From Acidimicrobiales bacterium (lineage in GTDB: Bacteria > Actinomycetota > Acidimicrobiia > Acidimicrobiales > RAAP-2), in NCBI GenBank assembly GCA_015478655.1, contig JADMIJ010000015.1:1-59618 (forward strand): 59,618 nt of DNA, given 5' to 3'. Every line of letters starts with the position of its first letter. Positions within the stretch are counted from its first letter, which is position 1. This document shows, one piece after another, positions 40,586 through 49,778 of this stretch. The translations under genes were made by a program, and so were the position numbers. The notes below the pieces were generated by a model. That model searched no databases. It saw only the letters and a list, made by a program, of their open reading frames with translations, and was not told the origin of the DNA.

Positions 40586-41767
40586 ATGATATCGATCACC
40601 GAAGAAGCTCCAGTGGTGTCCGGTTCGAGCGACGTGGCGCGGCGGATGGCCCGCATCGCCGATGAGATCTCGGGACCGGCCGCCGACGAGGTGGACCAGC
40701 AGGGTCGATTCCCGTCGGAAACCATCAGCGCCCTGAGGGCGGAAGGCCTCCTGTCGGCCCTCGTCCCACGGTCATTGGGTGGAATGGGCGCGTCCTACTC
40801 GGACCTGTCCCAGGGGTTGGTGTCCATGGGTCGCCAGTGCGCGTCGAGCGCCATGGTGGTGGCCATGCACCACATCCAGGTGGCAAGCCTGGTGCGTCAC
40901 GGCAGGAACGACCTGCTCCGCAACTACATGGTGGAGTTGGTCGATCGCCAGTACCTGCTGGCCTCGGCCACCACCGAGGTGGGAACCGGAGGGGACGTCG
41001 GGAGCAGCGTCTGCGCCGTGGATGTGGCCGATGGCACCTTCCGCCTCGAGAAGCAGGCCCCGGTCATCTCCTACGGGCGCTTTGCCGATGGCATCCTGGC
41101 CACGGCACGCCGTTCGGCGGACAGCCCCGAGAACGACCAGGTCCTGGCGTTGTGCCGGCCTCTCGAGCTGGAGTTGGAGCAGGTGGGGGAATGGAACGCC
41201 CTCGGCTTCCGGGGCACCTGCAGCCCGGGCTTCATCCTTCGGGCCAGTGGCGACGCCGCAGCCATCCTCGACGACCCCTACGGCGACGTGTCCACCCAGA
41301 CCATGTTGCCGGTGGCCCACATCCTGTGGAGCTCCCTGTGGCTCGGAATCGCCTCGGCCGCCATCGACCGGGCCCGCCGGTTCGTACAGGCCGAAGCCCG
41401 CAAGCGACCGGGCATGACCCCGGCGGCCGCACTCCGGCTGGCCGATGCCACCGCCCTCTACCAACAGTTCGCCGACCTGTTGCGGTGCTCGGTTGCACGT
41501 TTCGAGGACATCCAGGACGACCCTGACCGTCTGTCAGCCCTGGGCTTCGCTATCGCCATGAACTCCCTCAAGGTGTCCTCCTCCACCCTGGTGGTCGACG
41601 TGGTGCGCCAGTCCATGGTCATCTGCGGCCTGGCTTCCTACCGGATGGACACCCCCTACAGCCTGGGTCGCCACCTGCGGGATTCCATCGGCGCCTCCCT
41701 CATGGTCAACAACGACCGGATCATGGGGAACAACGCGCAGATGCTCCTGGTGCACCGGGGCGAGTGA
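40586..41767 (+). CDS. Acyl-CoA-dehydrogenase-like flavoprotein of the aminoacyl carrier operon
   Basis: 393 residues, 7 bp after the carrier gene. Family landmarks include F-P-S-E-T-I-S-A-L-R-A-E-G-L-L, A-T-T-E-V-G-T-G-G-D-V-G, G-F-R-G-T-C-S-P-G-F, and a C-terminal four-helix half ending Y-S-L-G-R-H-L-R-D-S-I-G-A-S. The C-terminal position often occupied by the catalytic Glu of acyl-CoA dehydrogenases is not obvious. Its neighbours suggest the substrate is an aminoacyl-S-carrier protein rather than acyl-CoA, as for the prolyl-carrier-protein oxidases of pyrrole pathways, or that it handles a derived intermediate. That substrate assignment is inference. Confidence 0.8.
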   Translation: MISITEEAPVVSGSSDVARRMARIADEISGPAADEVDQQGRFPSETISALRAEGLLSALVPRSLGGMGASYSDLSQGLVSMGRQCASSAMVVAMHHIQVASLVRHGRNDLLRNYMVELVDRQYLLASATTEVGTGGDVGSSVCAVDVADGTFRLEKQAPVISYGRFADGILATARRSADSPENDQVLALCRPLELELEQVGEWNALGFRGTCSPGFILRASGDAAAILDDPYGDVSTQTMLPVAHILWSSLWLGIASAAIDRARRFVQAEARKRPGMTPAAALRLADATALYQQFADLLRCSVARFEDIQDDPDRLSALGFAIAMNSLKVSSSTLVVDVVRQSMVICGLASYRMDTPYSLGRHLRDSIGASLMVNNDRIMGNNAQMLLVHRGE

Positions 41768-41778
41768 GGGAGGACCAG

Positions 41779-42732
41779 ATGACGGACAGAAGCACGGCCA
41801 CGGTGGATCAGGGTTCGAACGGCGTACCCGAGGACCCGTGGACCCCGTTCCGGGACCAACTGCTGGCTGAGGGACTCCTCGTCCCGACCGGCGTCGACGG
41901 ACTCTACGGCCGGTCCGGCACCTACGAGTCGGTGGCGGACGCCATGGACCGGCTGGTGCTGCGAGTCGGTGCCGACCAGGCCGCATCCTCGGTGCGCTTC
42001 CCCCCGGTCATGCCCTGGGCGACCTTCGAGCGCAACGGGTACCTCGAGTCGTTCCCGGACCAGATGGGATCGGTGCACACCTTCCGGGGAGACGAGCGCG
42101 ACCACGCCGAGCTCCTCCGCCGAACCGAGGCCGGCGAAGATCGCGGCACCCTGCTCGAGACCACCGACATGGTGCTGTGCCCCGCGGTCTGCCATCCGCT
42201 CTATCCGACCATGGGCGGCGTCCTCCCCGACGGCGGCCGACGGGTGGAGGTCTACGGATACTGCTTCCGCCACGAGCCGAGTACCGATCCGTTCCGGATG
42301 CAGGCCTTCCGCCAGCACGACTATGTCTATCTGGGCACGCCGGATGGGGCCCGGCACCACCGCGACCTGTGGCTCGAACGCGGACTCGAGGTGCTGAGCG
42401 GGCTGGGGCTGGAGGTGGCATCGGTCGTCGCCAACGACCCCTTCTTCGGCCGGCCCGGCCGGATGCTCGCCGCCAATCAGCGCAACGAGGAGTTGAAGTA
42501 CGAGATCGTCACGCCTGTCTACGCCACGCAGCGCCAGACGGCGATCTCCTCGTCGAATTGCCACCTCGACCATTTCGGGTCCCCGTTCGGGATCGAGACC
42601 CCTGACGGCGAGGTGGCCCACACCTCGTGCTTCGGCTTCGGCGTGGACCGGATCACCCTGGCCCTGCTCCACCGTCACGGTCCAGACCCCGACGGCTGGC
42701 CGGCCGGCGTCCGAACCCAGCTGTGGCCGTGA
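41779..42732 (+). CDS. Amino acid:[carrier protein] ligase (truncated class II seryl-tRNA-synthetase homologue)
   Basis: 317 residues from ATG 41779, with AGGGAGGA upstream, preferred over a GTG at 41764. Class II synthetase motif 2 is F-R-H-E-P-S and motif 3 is G-F-G-V-D-R at 286-291. Cys134 (L-C-P-A-V-C), Glu166 (R-H-E-P) and Cys261 (S-N-C-H-L-D-H-F-G) match the C/E/C zinc set of atypical SerRS and of Bll0957-type ligases. The tRNA-binding N-terminal domain is missing, as in that family. Known members activate Gly or Ala with ATP and load it on a carrier phosphopantetheine instead of tRNA. The carrier gene lies two genes upstream. Confidence 0.92.
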   Translation: MTDRSTATVDQGSNGVPEDPWTPFRDQLLAEGLLVPTGVDGLYGRSGTYESVADAMDRLVLRVGADQAASSVRFPPVMPWATFERNGYLESFPDQMGSVHTFRGDERDHAELLRRTEAGEDRGTLLETTDMVLCPAVCHPLYPTMGGVLPDGGRRVEVYGYCFRHEPSTDPFRMQAFRQHDYVYLGTPDGARHHRDLWLERGLEVLSGLGLEVASVVANDPFFGRPGRMLAANQRNEELKYEIVTPVYATQRQTAISSSNCHLDHFGSPFGIETPDGEVAHTSCFGFGVDRITLALLHRHGPDPDGWPAGVRTQLWP

Positions 42733-42751
42733 GCGGCCTGCCAGGTGTCCT

Positions 42752-43726
42752 GTGACCGCCGCTCTCCTTTCTCTCTCTGCCGACGAGTTCCGTCCCCATA
42801 GCCTCCACGCGGTCGAGCGGACCTGGACGGAGACCAACTGCTACGTCGATGTGTGGATCGAAGTGCTCCACGCCCTGGGGCTCGACCCGGTGGCCGCGGG
42901 CGCGTTCACCCTCAGCACCGATTTCGAGGGCGACCAGTGGACCTTCTTCAAGTTCCCCCCGGAGGATCTCCGCACCCTGTTCGGGCTCGAGATCTCCGAG
43001 CTGAACGTCTGGAAGCCGGTCATCGACCACGTCACCGAGCAACTCCTCCTCGGCCGACTGTGCACGGTCGAGGTCGACTCGTGGTTCCTGCCCGACACCC
43101 GCGGCGTGTCCTATGGCATCGCCCACGTCAAGAGCACCATCGTCCCCCAGATGGTCGACCGGGAAGGCCGGCGCCTCGGGTACTTCCACAACGCGGGCTA
43201 CTTCGAGCTCGACGGGGACGATTTCGACGGCGTCTTCCGACTCGGCGGCCATGCCGACCCCTCCGGCCTCCCGCCGTATGTGGAGCTGATCCGTCTCGAC
43301 CGAGTCCGCCGCCACGACCCCGATCTGGCGTCCCGCGTCGTGTCTCTCACCCGGGAGCACCTGGGTCGTCGCCCGACCGACAACCCCATCACGAGGCTGG
43401 GACGTCGGCTGGCGCTGGACATGGCGTGGCTGGTCCAACAGGATCTCGAGACGTTCCACCTCTACTCGTTCGGAACCTGCCGGCAGTGCGGGGCCACCGC
43501 AGAGCTGGCCTCTTCGTTCGTCGAGTGGCTCAACCGGAACGACCGGCCCGGCACCGAGTCAGCCGCCGCTGCCTTCAGGGATCTGGCGGCCGGCGCCAAG
43601 GCACTCCAGTTCGCCCTGGCCCGGGTGGTGCGGGGGCGCGAGGTGGATCTGGCCGCCATCCTCGCCCCCATGGAGCAGAACTGGGACGACGCCACCGCCA
43701 CGATGGTGCAGCACTATGGCGGCTGA
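42752..43726 (+). CDS. DUF1839 family protein
   Basis: 324 residues, GTG start 19 bp after the ligase gene. W-T-E-T-N-C-Y-V-D-V-W-I-E-V-L-H, F-E-G-D-Q-W-T-F-F-K-F-P and D-S-W-F-L-P-D-T are family landmarks. The N-C-Y and central D-S-W-F segments suggest a papain/BtrH-like catalytic architecture (Cys and His/Asp), possibly an acyl or aminoacyl transferase, but this is inference. DUF1839 genes recur beside aminoacyl-carrier ligases in Bradyrhizobium-type clusters, so it is the best candidate for the enzyme that removes the amino acid from the carrier. Confidence 0.8.
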   Translation: MTAALLSLSADEFRPHSLHAVERTWTETNCYVDVWIEVLHALGLDPVAAGAFTLSTDFEGDQWTFFKFPPEDLRTLFGLEISELNVWKPVIDHVTEQLLLGRLCTVEVDSWFLPDTRGVSYGIAHVKSTIVPQMVDREGRRLGYFHNAGYFELDGDDFDGVFRLGGHADPSGLPPYVELIRLDRVRRHDPDLASRVVSLTREHLGRRPTDNPITRLGRRLALDMAWLVQQDLETFHLYSFGTCRQCGATAELASSFVEWLNRNDRPGTESAAAAFRDLAAGAKALQFALARVVRGREVDLAAILAPMEQNWDDATATMVQHYGG

Positions 43727-46286
43727 CGCCGACCTGCTCGAGTCCGCCGAGTGGGAATGCGCCGCCACGGCGCCGGGTGAGGCAGACGGCCCGTGCGCCC
43801 TCGAGTCGCTGCCGCTCCGCTGGATCCGCGCCACCGTGCCGGGCACCGCGGCGGGTGCCCTCCGTGATGCGGGGATGGCCGAACGGTCGTCGGCCGAGCT
43901 GGACGGGGAGGACTGGTGGTTCCGGTGCCGGTTCCCCGCTCCCGTGGTCGCGGGAGTGACCGTCGGGAGCACCGACCGCACCAATCCGCCCGGAGCCTGG
44001 CTGCTCGAACTGGCCGGACTGGCCACCATCGCCGACGTGTGGCTCAACGGGGTCCATCTCGTGCACTCCGAGGAGATGTTCACGACGCAACGGGAGCGGA
44101 TCACCGGGCTCCGCCCCGTCAATGAGCTGGCTATCCGATTCTCGGCCCTCGAGCCCATGCTGTCCGCCCGGCGGCCACGCCCTCGATGGAAGACCGCCGG
44201 CGCCTCCAACCAGAACCTCCGCTGGTTCCGGACCACCCTCCTCGGTCGCCAACCCGGATGGGCGGTGACCCCGGCTCCGGTCGGTCCCTGGCGGCCGGTG
44301 CATCTGTTCCCGTGGTCGTCGTGCCGTGTGGTGGAGCGCCGGCTCGTTCCCCGGTGCCGATCCGGAGAGCAGGGTGGCACCTCGGGCACGTTGTCTGTCG
44401 ACCTCCTGTGCACGGCGCCCGGGCCCGATCTGGAGGGAGCCGGCGCGGAGGACCGGGGCGGCGGTCTGGAGGTGGACGAGGCGCGCCTGGAGGTCGGCGG
44501 CACCAGCGCAGTGCTGGCCGTGGAGCGAATCGGAGACCACCTCCGACTCCGCGGCTCGGCCGTCCTGGCCGCCGTCGATCGCTGGTGGCCGCACACCCAT
44601 GGGCGACAGCCCCTGTATCCGGTGACGGCAGTGGTCGGCGGCACCCGCCTCGAGTTGGGCAGCGTCGGCTTTCGCGAGGTGGAGGTCGATGAGGCCGATG
44701 GCCGCTTTGAGGTGGCGGTCAACGGCGCCCGGGTCTTCTGCCGGGGGGCGTGCTGGTATCCCATCGACCCGGTGGCATTCACCGAATCGGAGGACGAGCT
44801 GCGGGTGACCCTGACCCTGGTGCGGGACGCCGGCATGAACATGGTCAGGGTGCCCGGTGGCACCGTCTACCCCGACGGCCGGTTCTTCTCGATGTGCGAC
44901 CAGCTCGGCATCATGGTCTGGCAGGACGCCATGCTGGCGTTCCTCGACCCGCCCGACGACGACCACTTCACCCAGCTGATCACCGAGGAGCTGACCGAGG
45001 TCCTCTCGGAGGCGGCCGCCCATCCCTCCCTCAGCGTCGTCTGCGGCGGACAGGAGCTTGAGGAGCAACCCGCCATGTTCGGGCTGTCGCGGTCGAAGTG
45101 GCAGTCGCCGTTGACGGCCACGGTCATCCCGGCCCTGGCGGACCGACTGGCACCCGGGGTGCCCTACCTGACCTCGTCTCCGTCGGGCGGTGCCCTTCCC
45201 TTCCAGGTCGACCACGGGGTGAGCCACTACACCGGCGTGGGCGTGTTCATGCGCCCCCTCACCGACCTGCGCCAGGCAGCTCCGCGGTTCGTCAGTGAGG
45301 GCTTGGCCTTCTCCGTCCCCCCGGACTCCGACACCGTGGTCGACCGGTGTGGTGGGGCCCGCCAGGCTGGGCACGACCCGTCGTGGAAGCGGGCCATCCA
45401 CCACGACACCGGCGGGTCGTGGGACCTCGAGGATGTGCGCGACCACTACGTCGGCGTCCTCTTCGGGGAGGACCCGGCGCTCCTCCGACGACATGAGCCT
45501 GAGCGGGCCCTCGACCTCGGTCGGGCCGCGGTCGCCCACGTGATGGCGGAGGCCATGGCCGAGTGGCGTCGACCGGGGTCGCCGTGCGCCGGTCTGCTGC
45601 TCGTGGGTCTCCGCGACCTCCGTCTGGGTGCCGGTTGGGGGGTGGTCGACGCCCTCGGACGACCCAAGGCGCCGTGGTTCACGTTGGCCCGGGCTTCGCG
45701 GCCGATAACGGTGCTGGTCACCGACGAGGGGTTGAACGGGCTCGGAATCCACCTGGTCAATGACACCGGCACCGCGGTTGCCGGCGCCCTGGACGTCGAG
45801 CTGTATTCCGCCGACCACCGGGTCGAGGAGGCGACCGCGACGGTCGAGATCCCCGCCCGGGGCGGCGTCGAATTGGCTGCGTACTCCCTGTTCGACGGGT
45901 TCCGGGACCTGACCTACGCCTATCGCTTCGGACCCCGCAGCTACGAGTTGGTGATGGTCCGGCTCAGGGCAGGGGACGGGACCGTCCTGGCCGGGACGAG
46001 CTTTCTCCCTGGTGGCCCGGCCCGCACCCGAGTTCCCGAGATTGGCCTTCAGACCAGCCTCCGACCGGTCGATGATCAGGCATGGTCCCTGTCCATCTCG
46101 ACCCGGAGTTTCGCCCAGTTCGTGTGCGTGGACGTGCCCGGATTCCGGTCCGAAGACTCCTGGTTCCACCTGGAGCCCGGCGGGTCGGTGGTGACCATCC
46201 TCCACTCGGAGTGCTCCGGCGGCCCCGCGCCGAGAGGTCAGGTCCGGGCACTGAACGCCGCCCAGGCCGCCAGCGTCTCTCCCTAG
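43716..46286 (+). CDS. GH2-type (beta-mannosidase-like) protein, cytoplasmic
   Basis: 856 residues, overlapping DUF1839 by 11 nt. A GH2 architecture is visible: jelly-roll sugar-binding region with D-V-W-L-N-G-V-H-L, then beta-sandwich, then barrel beginning F-C-R-G-A-C-W-Y-P-I-D. Probable acid/base Glu447 in C-G-G-Q-E-L-E-E-Q (usual G-N-E, here Gln-Glu) and nucleophile Glu528 in R-F-V-S-E-G-L-A-F. No signal peptide, so it would act inside the cell. Coupling to the aminoacyl-carrier genes suggests it processes or binds a cytoplasmic glycan intermediate; a transferase or inactive role is possible. Confidence 0.8.
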   Translation: MAADADLLESAEWECAATAPGEADGPCALESLPLRWIRATVPGTAAGALRDAGMAERSSAELDGEDWWFRCRFPAPVVAGVTVGSTDRTNPPGAWLLELAGLATIADVWLNGVHLVHSEEMFTTQRERITGLRPVNELAIRFSALEPMLSARRPRPRWKTAGASNQNLRWFRTTLLGRQPGWAVTPAPVGPWRPVHLFPWSSCRVVERRLVPRCRSGEQGGTSGTLSVDLLCTAPGPDLEGAGAEDRGGGLEVDEARLEVGGTSAVLAVERIGDHLRLRGSAVLAAVDRWWPHTHGRQPLYPVTAVVGGTRLELGSVGFREVEVDEADGRFEVAVNGARVFCRGACWYPIDPVAFTESEDELRVTLTLVRDAGMNMVRVPGGTVYPDGRFFSMCDQLGIMVWQDAMLAFLDPPDDDHFTQLITEELTEVLSEAAAHPSLSVVCGGQELEEQPAMFGLSRSKWQSPLTATVIPALADRLAPGVPYLTSSPSGGALPFQVDHGVSHYTGVGVFMRPLTDLRQAAPRFVSEGLAFSVPPDSDTVVDRCGGARQAGHDPSWKRAIHHDTGGSWDLEDVRDHYVGVLFGEDPALLRRHEPERALDLGRAAVAHVMAEAMAEWRRPGSPCAGLLLVGLRDLRLGAGWGVVDALGRPKAPWFTLARASRPITVLVTDEGLNGLGIHLVNDTGTAVAGALDVELYSADHRVEEATATVEIPARGGVELAAYSLFDGFRDLTYAYRFGPRSYELVMVRLRAGDGTVLAGTSFLPGGPARTRVPEIGLQTSLRPVDDQAWSLSISTRSFAQFVCVDVPGFRSEDSWFHLEPGGSVVTILHSECSGGPAPRGQVRALNAAQAASVSP

Positions 46287-46446
46287 CGTCGGGTTCGCCC
46301 GCCGGGAGCGGTCGCCGTTGTGCCGGACAATGCTGCGGGCTTAGCATGAGAAGCGCCGGTGGAAGTGATTCTGGTGGTTGACCCTTCGAGAGGCACACAG
46401 GAGGGCCGGCCGGCAGGCAGCACAAAGAAGGGGCAGGCCGGCAGGC

Positions 46447-47949
46447 ATGGCGATTCTTGACTCAGAGGTTCAAGAGGTCCGGCGTGAGTCGGCACCGTCG
46501 GTGCCGCGGCGCGACCGGCGTGTGGCGCTGGATGAGCATGCCGGAGCGGTAGCCCGGGTTCGCCGGCACACACTCCGCCGGCTGCTTTTCGCCGATTTCG
46601 CAGGATTCGCCCTGGCCGCCCTCATCGGTCCGTTGACCATCGCGGTCTTCTCCAACAACCCGGACAGCGTCGCCGGGCGAAATGGGACCGTCTATCTCTT
46701 CGATGTGGCCATGATCCCGTTGTTCATGGCCGTGTTCGCGTTCTACGGCCTCTACCGGGGGACGACCAGGCGCATCTCGATGAGTGTCTTCTCCGACCTG
46801 CGGAACATTGTGCACGCCCTGATGATCAGCGGGTTCCTGTACGCCATCGTGGCCTACGCCGCCAGTAAGAACTACAACGTCGAAACGCTCAGCGTGGCCA
46901 AGATCGTCTCCATGTGCGTCGTGGCGGCCATCACTGTTCCCCTGGCCCGGGTGGTGTCCTTCGGGCTGTTGGGCCAGCAGTCGGTGGGCTCGGTTCCGGT
47001 CATCGTGGTCGGGACCGGAAAGCTCGCCCAGACCGTGGCCAGCCATCTCCGGGCCCACTCCCGCGTCAGCTTCGTGGGATTCGTCGACGACAACCCACTC
47101 GGCCGCAGTGACGTGCTCGGCGAGCTCGAGGACCTCCCCATGTTGTGTCGGAAGTTCCACGTGGCGAGGGTGGTGGTCTGCTTCTCCCGCACCCATCCGG
47201 AACGGACCACCGAGATGCTCAAGGGGCTGGCGGGCCAGGTGGGCGTGTCCATCGTCCCCCGCTACTACGAGCTCATCACCGGCCGTTCCCATGTGGAGGA
47301 CCTGTCCGGGCTGCCCATGCTGGATATCGCTCCGGCGTCGCTGAGCGCCGGTGCCCGGTTCCTCAAGCGATCGTTCGACATCGTGGTGTCATCGGTGGTC
47401 CTCCTGCTGGCCTCACCCGCGTTCGTGGTGGTGGCGGTACTGATCAAAGCCACCAGCGCCGGTCCGACGTTCTTCCGCCAGGAGCGGACCGGACGCGACG
47501 AGCAGACCTTCTCCATGATGAAGTTCCGCACCATGGTCCACGACGCCGAATCCCGGCGCCACGAGCTCGATCATCTCAACGAGGTCGACGGGCCACTGTT
47601 CAAGGTGGTGAACGACCCCCGGGTCACCCGGGTGGGTCGCGTCCTGCGGAAGACCAGTCTCGATGAGTTCCCCCAGCTCATCAACGTATGGAAGGGCGAC
47701 ATGTCGCTGGTCGGTCCGCGGCCGTTCGTCGTCTCCGAGGCCATGAAGATCGAGGGATGGGCCCGCAAACGTTTCGAGGCCCGACCCGGAATGACCGGCC
47801 TGTGGCAGGTCTCAGGCCGCAACGAGCTCTCGCACCTCGAGCTGTGCCGGCTGGACTACCTCTACGTGGCCTCGTGGTCGTTCTGGTGGGACATGCAGAT
47901 CCTCTGGCAGACCCCGGCCACCATCTTCCGGGGACGCGGGGCTTCGTGA
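46447..47949 (+). CDS. Polyprenyl-phosphate sugar-1-phosphate transferase (exopolysaccharide initiating enzyme)
   Basis: 500 residues from ATG 46447. About four N-terminal transmembrane helices, a CoA-binding-like Rossmann segment ([13 protein letters not shown], then F-V-G-F-V-D-D), one more helix, and a WbaP/PssY-type catalytic domain: [39 protein letters not shown] and [13 protein letters not shown]. It starts repeat-unit synthesis by moving a sugar-1-phosphate to undecaprenyl phosphate. A TAGCAT at about 46341 may be its -10; the leader contains a duplicated GGCCGGCAGGC. Confidence 0.92.
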   Translation: MAILDSEVQEVRRESAPSVPRRDRRVALDEHAGAVARVRRHTLRRLLFADFAGFALAALIGPLTIAVFSNNPDSVAGRNGTVYLFDVAMIPLFMAVFAFYGLYRGTTRRISMSVFSDLRNIVHALMISGFLYAIVAYAASKNYNVETLSVAKIVSMCVVAAITVPLARVVSFGLLGQQSVGSVPVIVVGTGKLAQTVASHLRAHSRVSFVGFVDDNPLGRSDVLGELEDLPMLCRKFHVARVVVCFSRTHPERTTEMLKGLAGQVGVSIVPRYYELITGRSHVEDLSGLPMLDIAPASLSAGARFLKRSFDIVVSSVVLLLASPAFVVVAVLIKATSAGPTFFRQERTGRDEQTFSMMKFRTMVHDAESRRHELDHLNEVDGPLFKVVNDPRVTRVGRVLRKTSLDEFPQLINVWKGDMSLVGPRPFVVSEAMKIEGWARKRFEARPGMTGLWQVSGRNELSHLELCRLDYLYVASWSFWWDMQILWQTPATIFRGRGAS

Positions 47950-48019
47950 CCGCCGGTGCGGGCTGGACCTGAACGGCACCGACACCACCTTCGGGCTCTT
48001 CCTCAGATCTGGTTGCCCC

Positions 48020-49120
48020 TCAGGGCATCCGCTGCTCCTCGGCCACGATCCGGCGCATCCGCTCGACGAACCTCTCGCCGGAGAACTGCCGGGCATGGTC
48101 CTCGAGGAGGACCGCACTCCACTCGGTCCTGGACAGTCGGTCGACGGCTTCGGCGATGAGCCGGGGCTCGGGCTGGTCGAAGAACACACCGGTCCTCCCT
48201 TCCACCGTGGTGTCCAAAAATCCACCCCACCGGAGGGCGGCGGTGGGCTTGCCGAAGGTGGCTGCCTCCACCGGGGTCAGTCCGAAGTCCTCATACGACG
48301 CCGCCACCAGCCCGAGGGAGGACTCGTACAACCATCGAAGGCCGGCGTCCGTGACCTGGCCGACCACCGTGACGTTCGATCCCGCAGAGGCGATGATCCG
48401 GTCCGAGAGCGGACCGGTACCCACGATCACCAGTCGCTGGCCGGGTAGGTGACGGAAGGCGGCCGTCACCGGTTCCACGTTCTTGTAGGGGAGCAGCCTC
48501 GACACGCACAGGAAGAACCCGGGTTCGATGCCCCGAACGGGATCGACCGGGCCGGACCTGTCCAGATCCACCGGGGGATGGACAACGTCGGCGTCGATTC
48601 CGTAGAGATCAGCCACCCGTTGGCGAACGGCGTGGGAGATCACCAGGTACCGATCCGCAGTGGCGGCCGCCCTTCGGTCCCAGCGACGCAACGGAGGAGT
48701 CAGCAGCGAGAGGGCGGACGCCGAAACCCGGGACGAGCCGTCGAGATAGCGCTCGGGCTGGTAGAGCCAACGCGCCGGCGTGTAGCAGTAGACGATCTTG
48801 CGACCGGTGACGGCGGTCCCGTGGGACCACCCGCTGGAGGAGCAGATGACCACGTCGGCGTCGACCCGGAGGCGCGAGAACGCGGGAGCGAGCACCGGCA
48901 GAGCCAGGCGGTGGTGGGCCCGGAGGACGGCCAATCGGTTGATGGGCAGCGTGTGTATGTCCAGACCGGAGAAGTCGGGGAAGGTGCCGGCCGGATCGTA
49001 GAGCGACGTATAGATGGGAGCAGCGGGAAACGCCGCTGCCAACGACAGGACCACCCGCTCCGCCCCCCCGCGCTGGGTGAGGTAGTCGTGCACCAGGGCC
49101 ACACTGTCGCGGGCGGTCAC
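48020..49120 (-). CDS. GT4 glycosyltransferase (WbaZ-like mannosyltransferase type)
   Basis: 366 residues, GTG start overlapping the upstream frameshifted gene as GTGA. V-A-L-V-H-D-Y-L-T-Q-R-G-G-A-E-R, S-L-Y-D-P, C-Y-T-P-A-R-W-L-Y and Y-E-D-F-G-L-T-P-V-E-A-A-T-F-G-K-P are characteristic of WbaZ/RfaG-like enzymes. V-S-R-L-L-P-Y-K-N-V is the donor-site loop. Mannose transfer is typical of the subgroup but not proven. Convergent with the initiating transferase gene. Confidence 0.85.
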   Translation of the reverse strand: MTARDSVALVHDYLTQRGGAERVVLSLAAAFPAAPIYTSLYDPAGTFPDFSGLDIHTLPINRLAVLRAHHRLALPVLAPAFSRLRVDADVVICSSSGWSHGTAVTGRKIVYCYTPARWLYQPERYLDGSSRVSASALSLLTPPLRRWDRRAAATADRYLVISHAVRQRVADLYGIDADVVHPPVDLDRSGPVDPVRGIEPGFFLCVSRLLPYKNVEPVTAAFRHLPGQRLVIVGTGPLSDRIIASAGSNVTVVGQVTDAGLRWLYESSLGLVAASYEDFGLTPVEAATFGKPTAALRWGGFLDTTVEGRTGVFFDQPEPRLIAEAVDRLSRTEWSAVLLEDHARQFSGERFVERMRRIVAEEQRMP

Positions 49121-49508
49121 GCGAAGGCGGCGCCGACGGCAGCGGTATCCAAGAGGGTGTCCACCGACTGCACTTTGCCGTCGGCGAGTTGCCAGATCTG
49201 CACCTCTTCCATGTCGACGGAACGGCCCTTCGGGCTGGTGAATGCCACATGGAGCCAGGTCATCACCAGATCACCGTCGCTCACCATGGCCTTGAGGGTG
49301 AAATCAGTGAACGTGAGCTGCGAGAGCTCGGCAAAGAAGTCCGGTAGGCTGCGCTTGCCCTGGTACACCTGGAACCACAGTGCTGCCTCTCGATCGGCGG
49401 CATGACCGCCCATCGGACGTCCTTGGCCACCAGGCCCATCACGGCCAGCAGGTCACCCCTACCCAGGGCGTCGGTGATGTTCCTGACGATGTCGGCGTTT
49501 GACGGCAC
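49117..49508 (-). pseudogene. SnoaL/NTF2-like protein gene with an apparent frameshift
   Basis: The 5' part (GTG 49508, AGGAGA upstream) encodes I-V-R-N-I-T-D-A-L-G-R-G-D-L, then A-K-D-V-R-W-A-V-M-P, the start of a SnoaL-like fold. The rest of that fold (E-A-A-L-W-F-Q-V-Y-Q, F-F-A-E-L, V-D-M-E-E-V-Q-I-W-Q-L-A-D-G-K-V) continues in a different frame from about 49400 to the stop at 49117. The joined protein would be about 130 residues, normal for the family. Both halves keep good coding sense, so a recent mutation or an assembly error is likely; no slippery heptamer was seen. Confidence 0.65.
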
Positions 49509-49778
49509 GGACTCTCCTCTCGGTTCGTGGACCTCATCGGTCGGAGGCTCATTGGTCGGGGACCTTGTGAATCGTGGGCCTGGTGAGGTGGACGATTGTC
49601 AGTTCGCCGGGTTCTGAGCGTACGCGGTCGGGCCGGGTCGGGCGGCGATTGTCCGACCACCGACCTCCGCGGGTCCGGCTCCACCGCCGGCTCGCAGGCT
49701 GCACCGGCCGTCCGGGGTCCACGTCGACCGGGTCGTGGCCGATGGTGGGCCGGGCCGACGGCGGAGCCTGGCACGGAC

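Noticed and set aside
43575-46205. Minus-strand 876-residue open frame
   Set aside because: Antisense to the GH2-like gene, whose domains and catalytic residues are recognisable; the antisense product has shadow composition.
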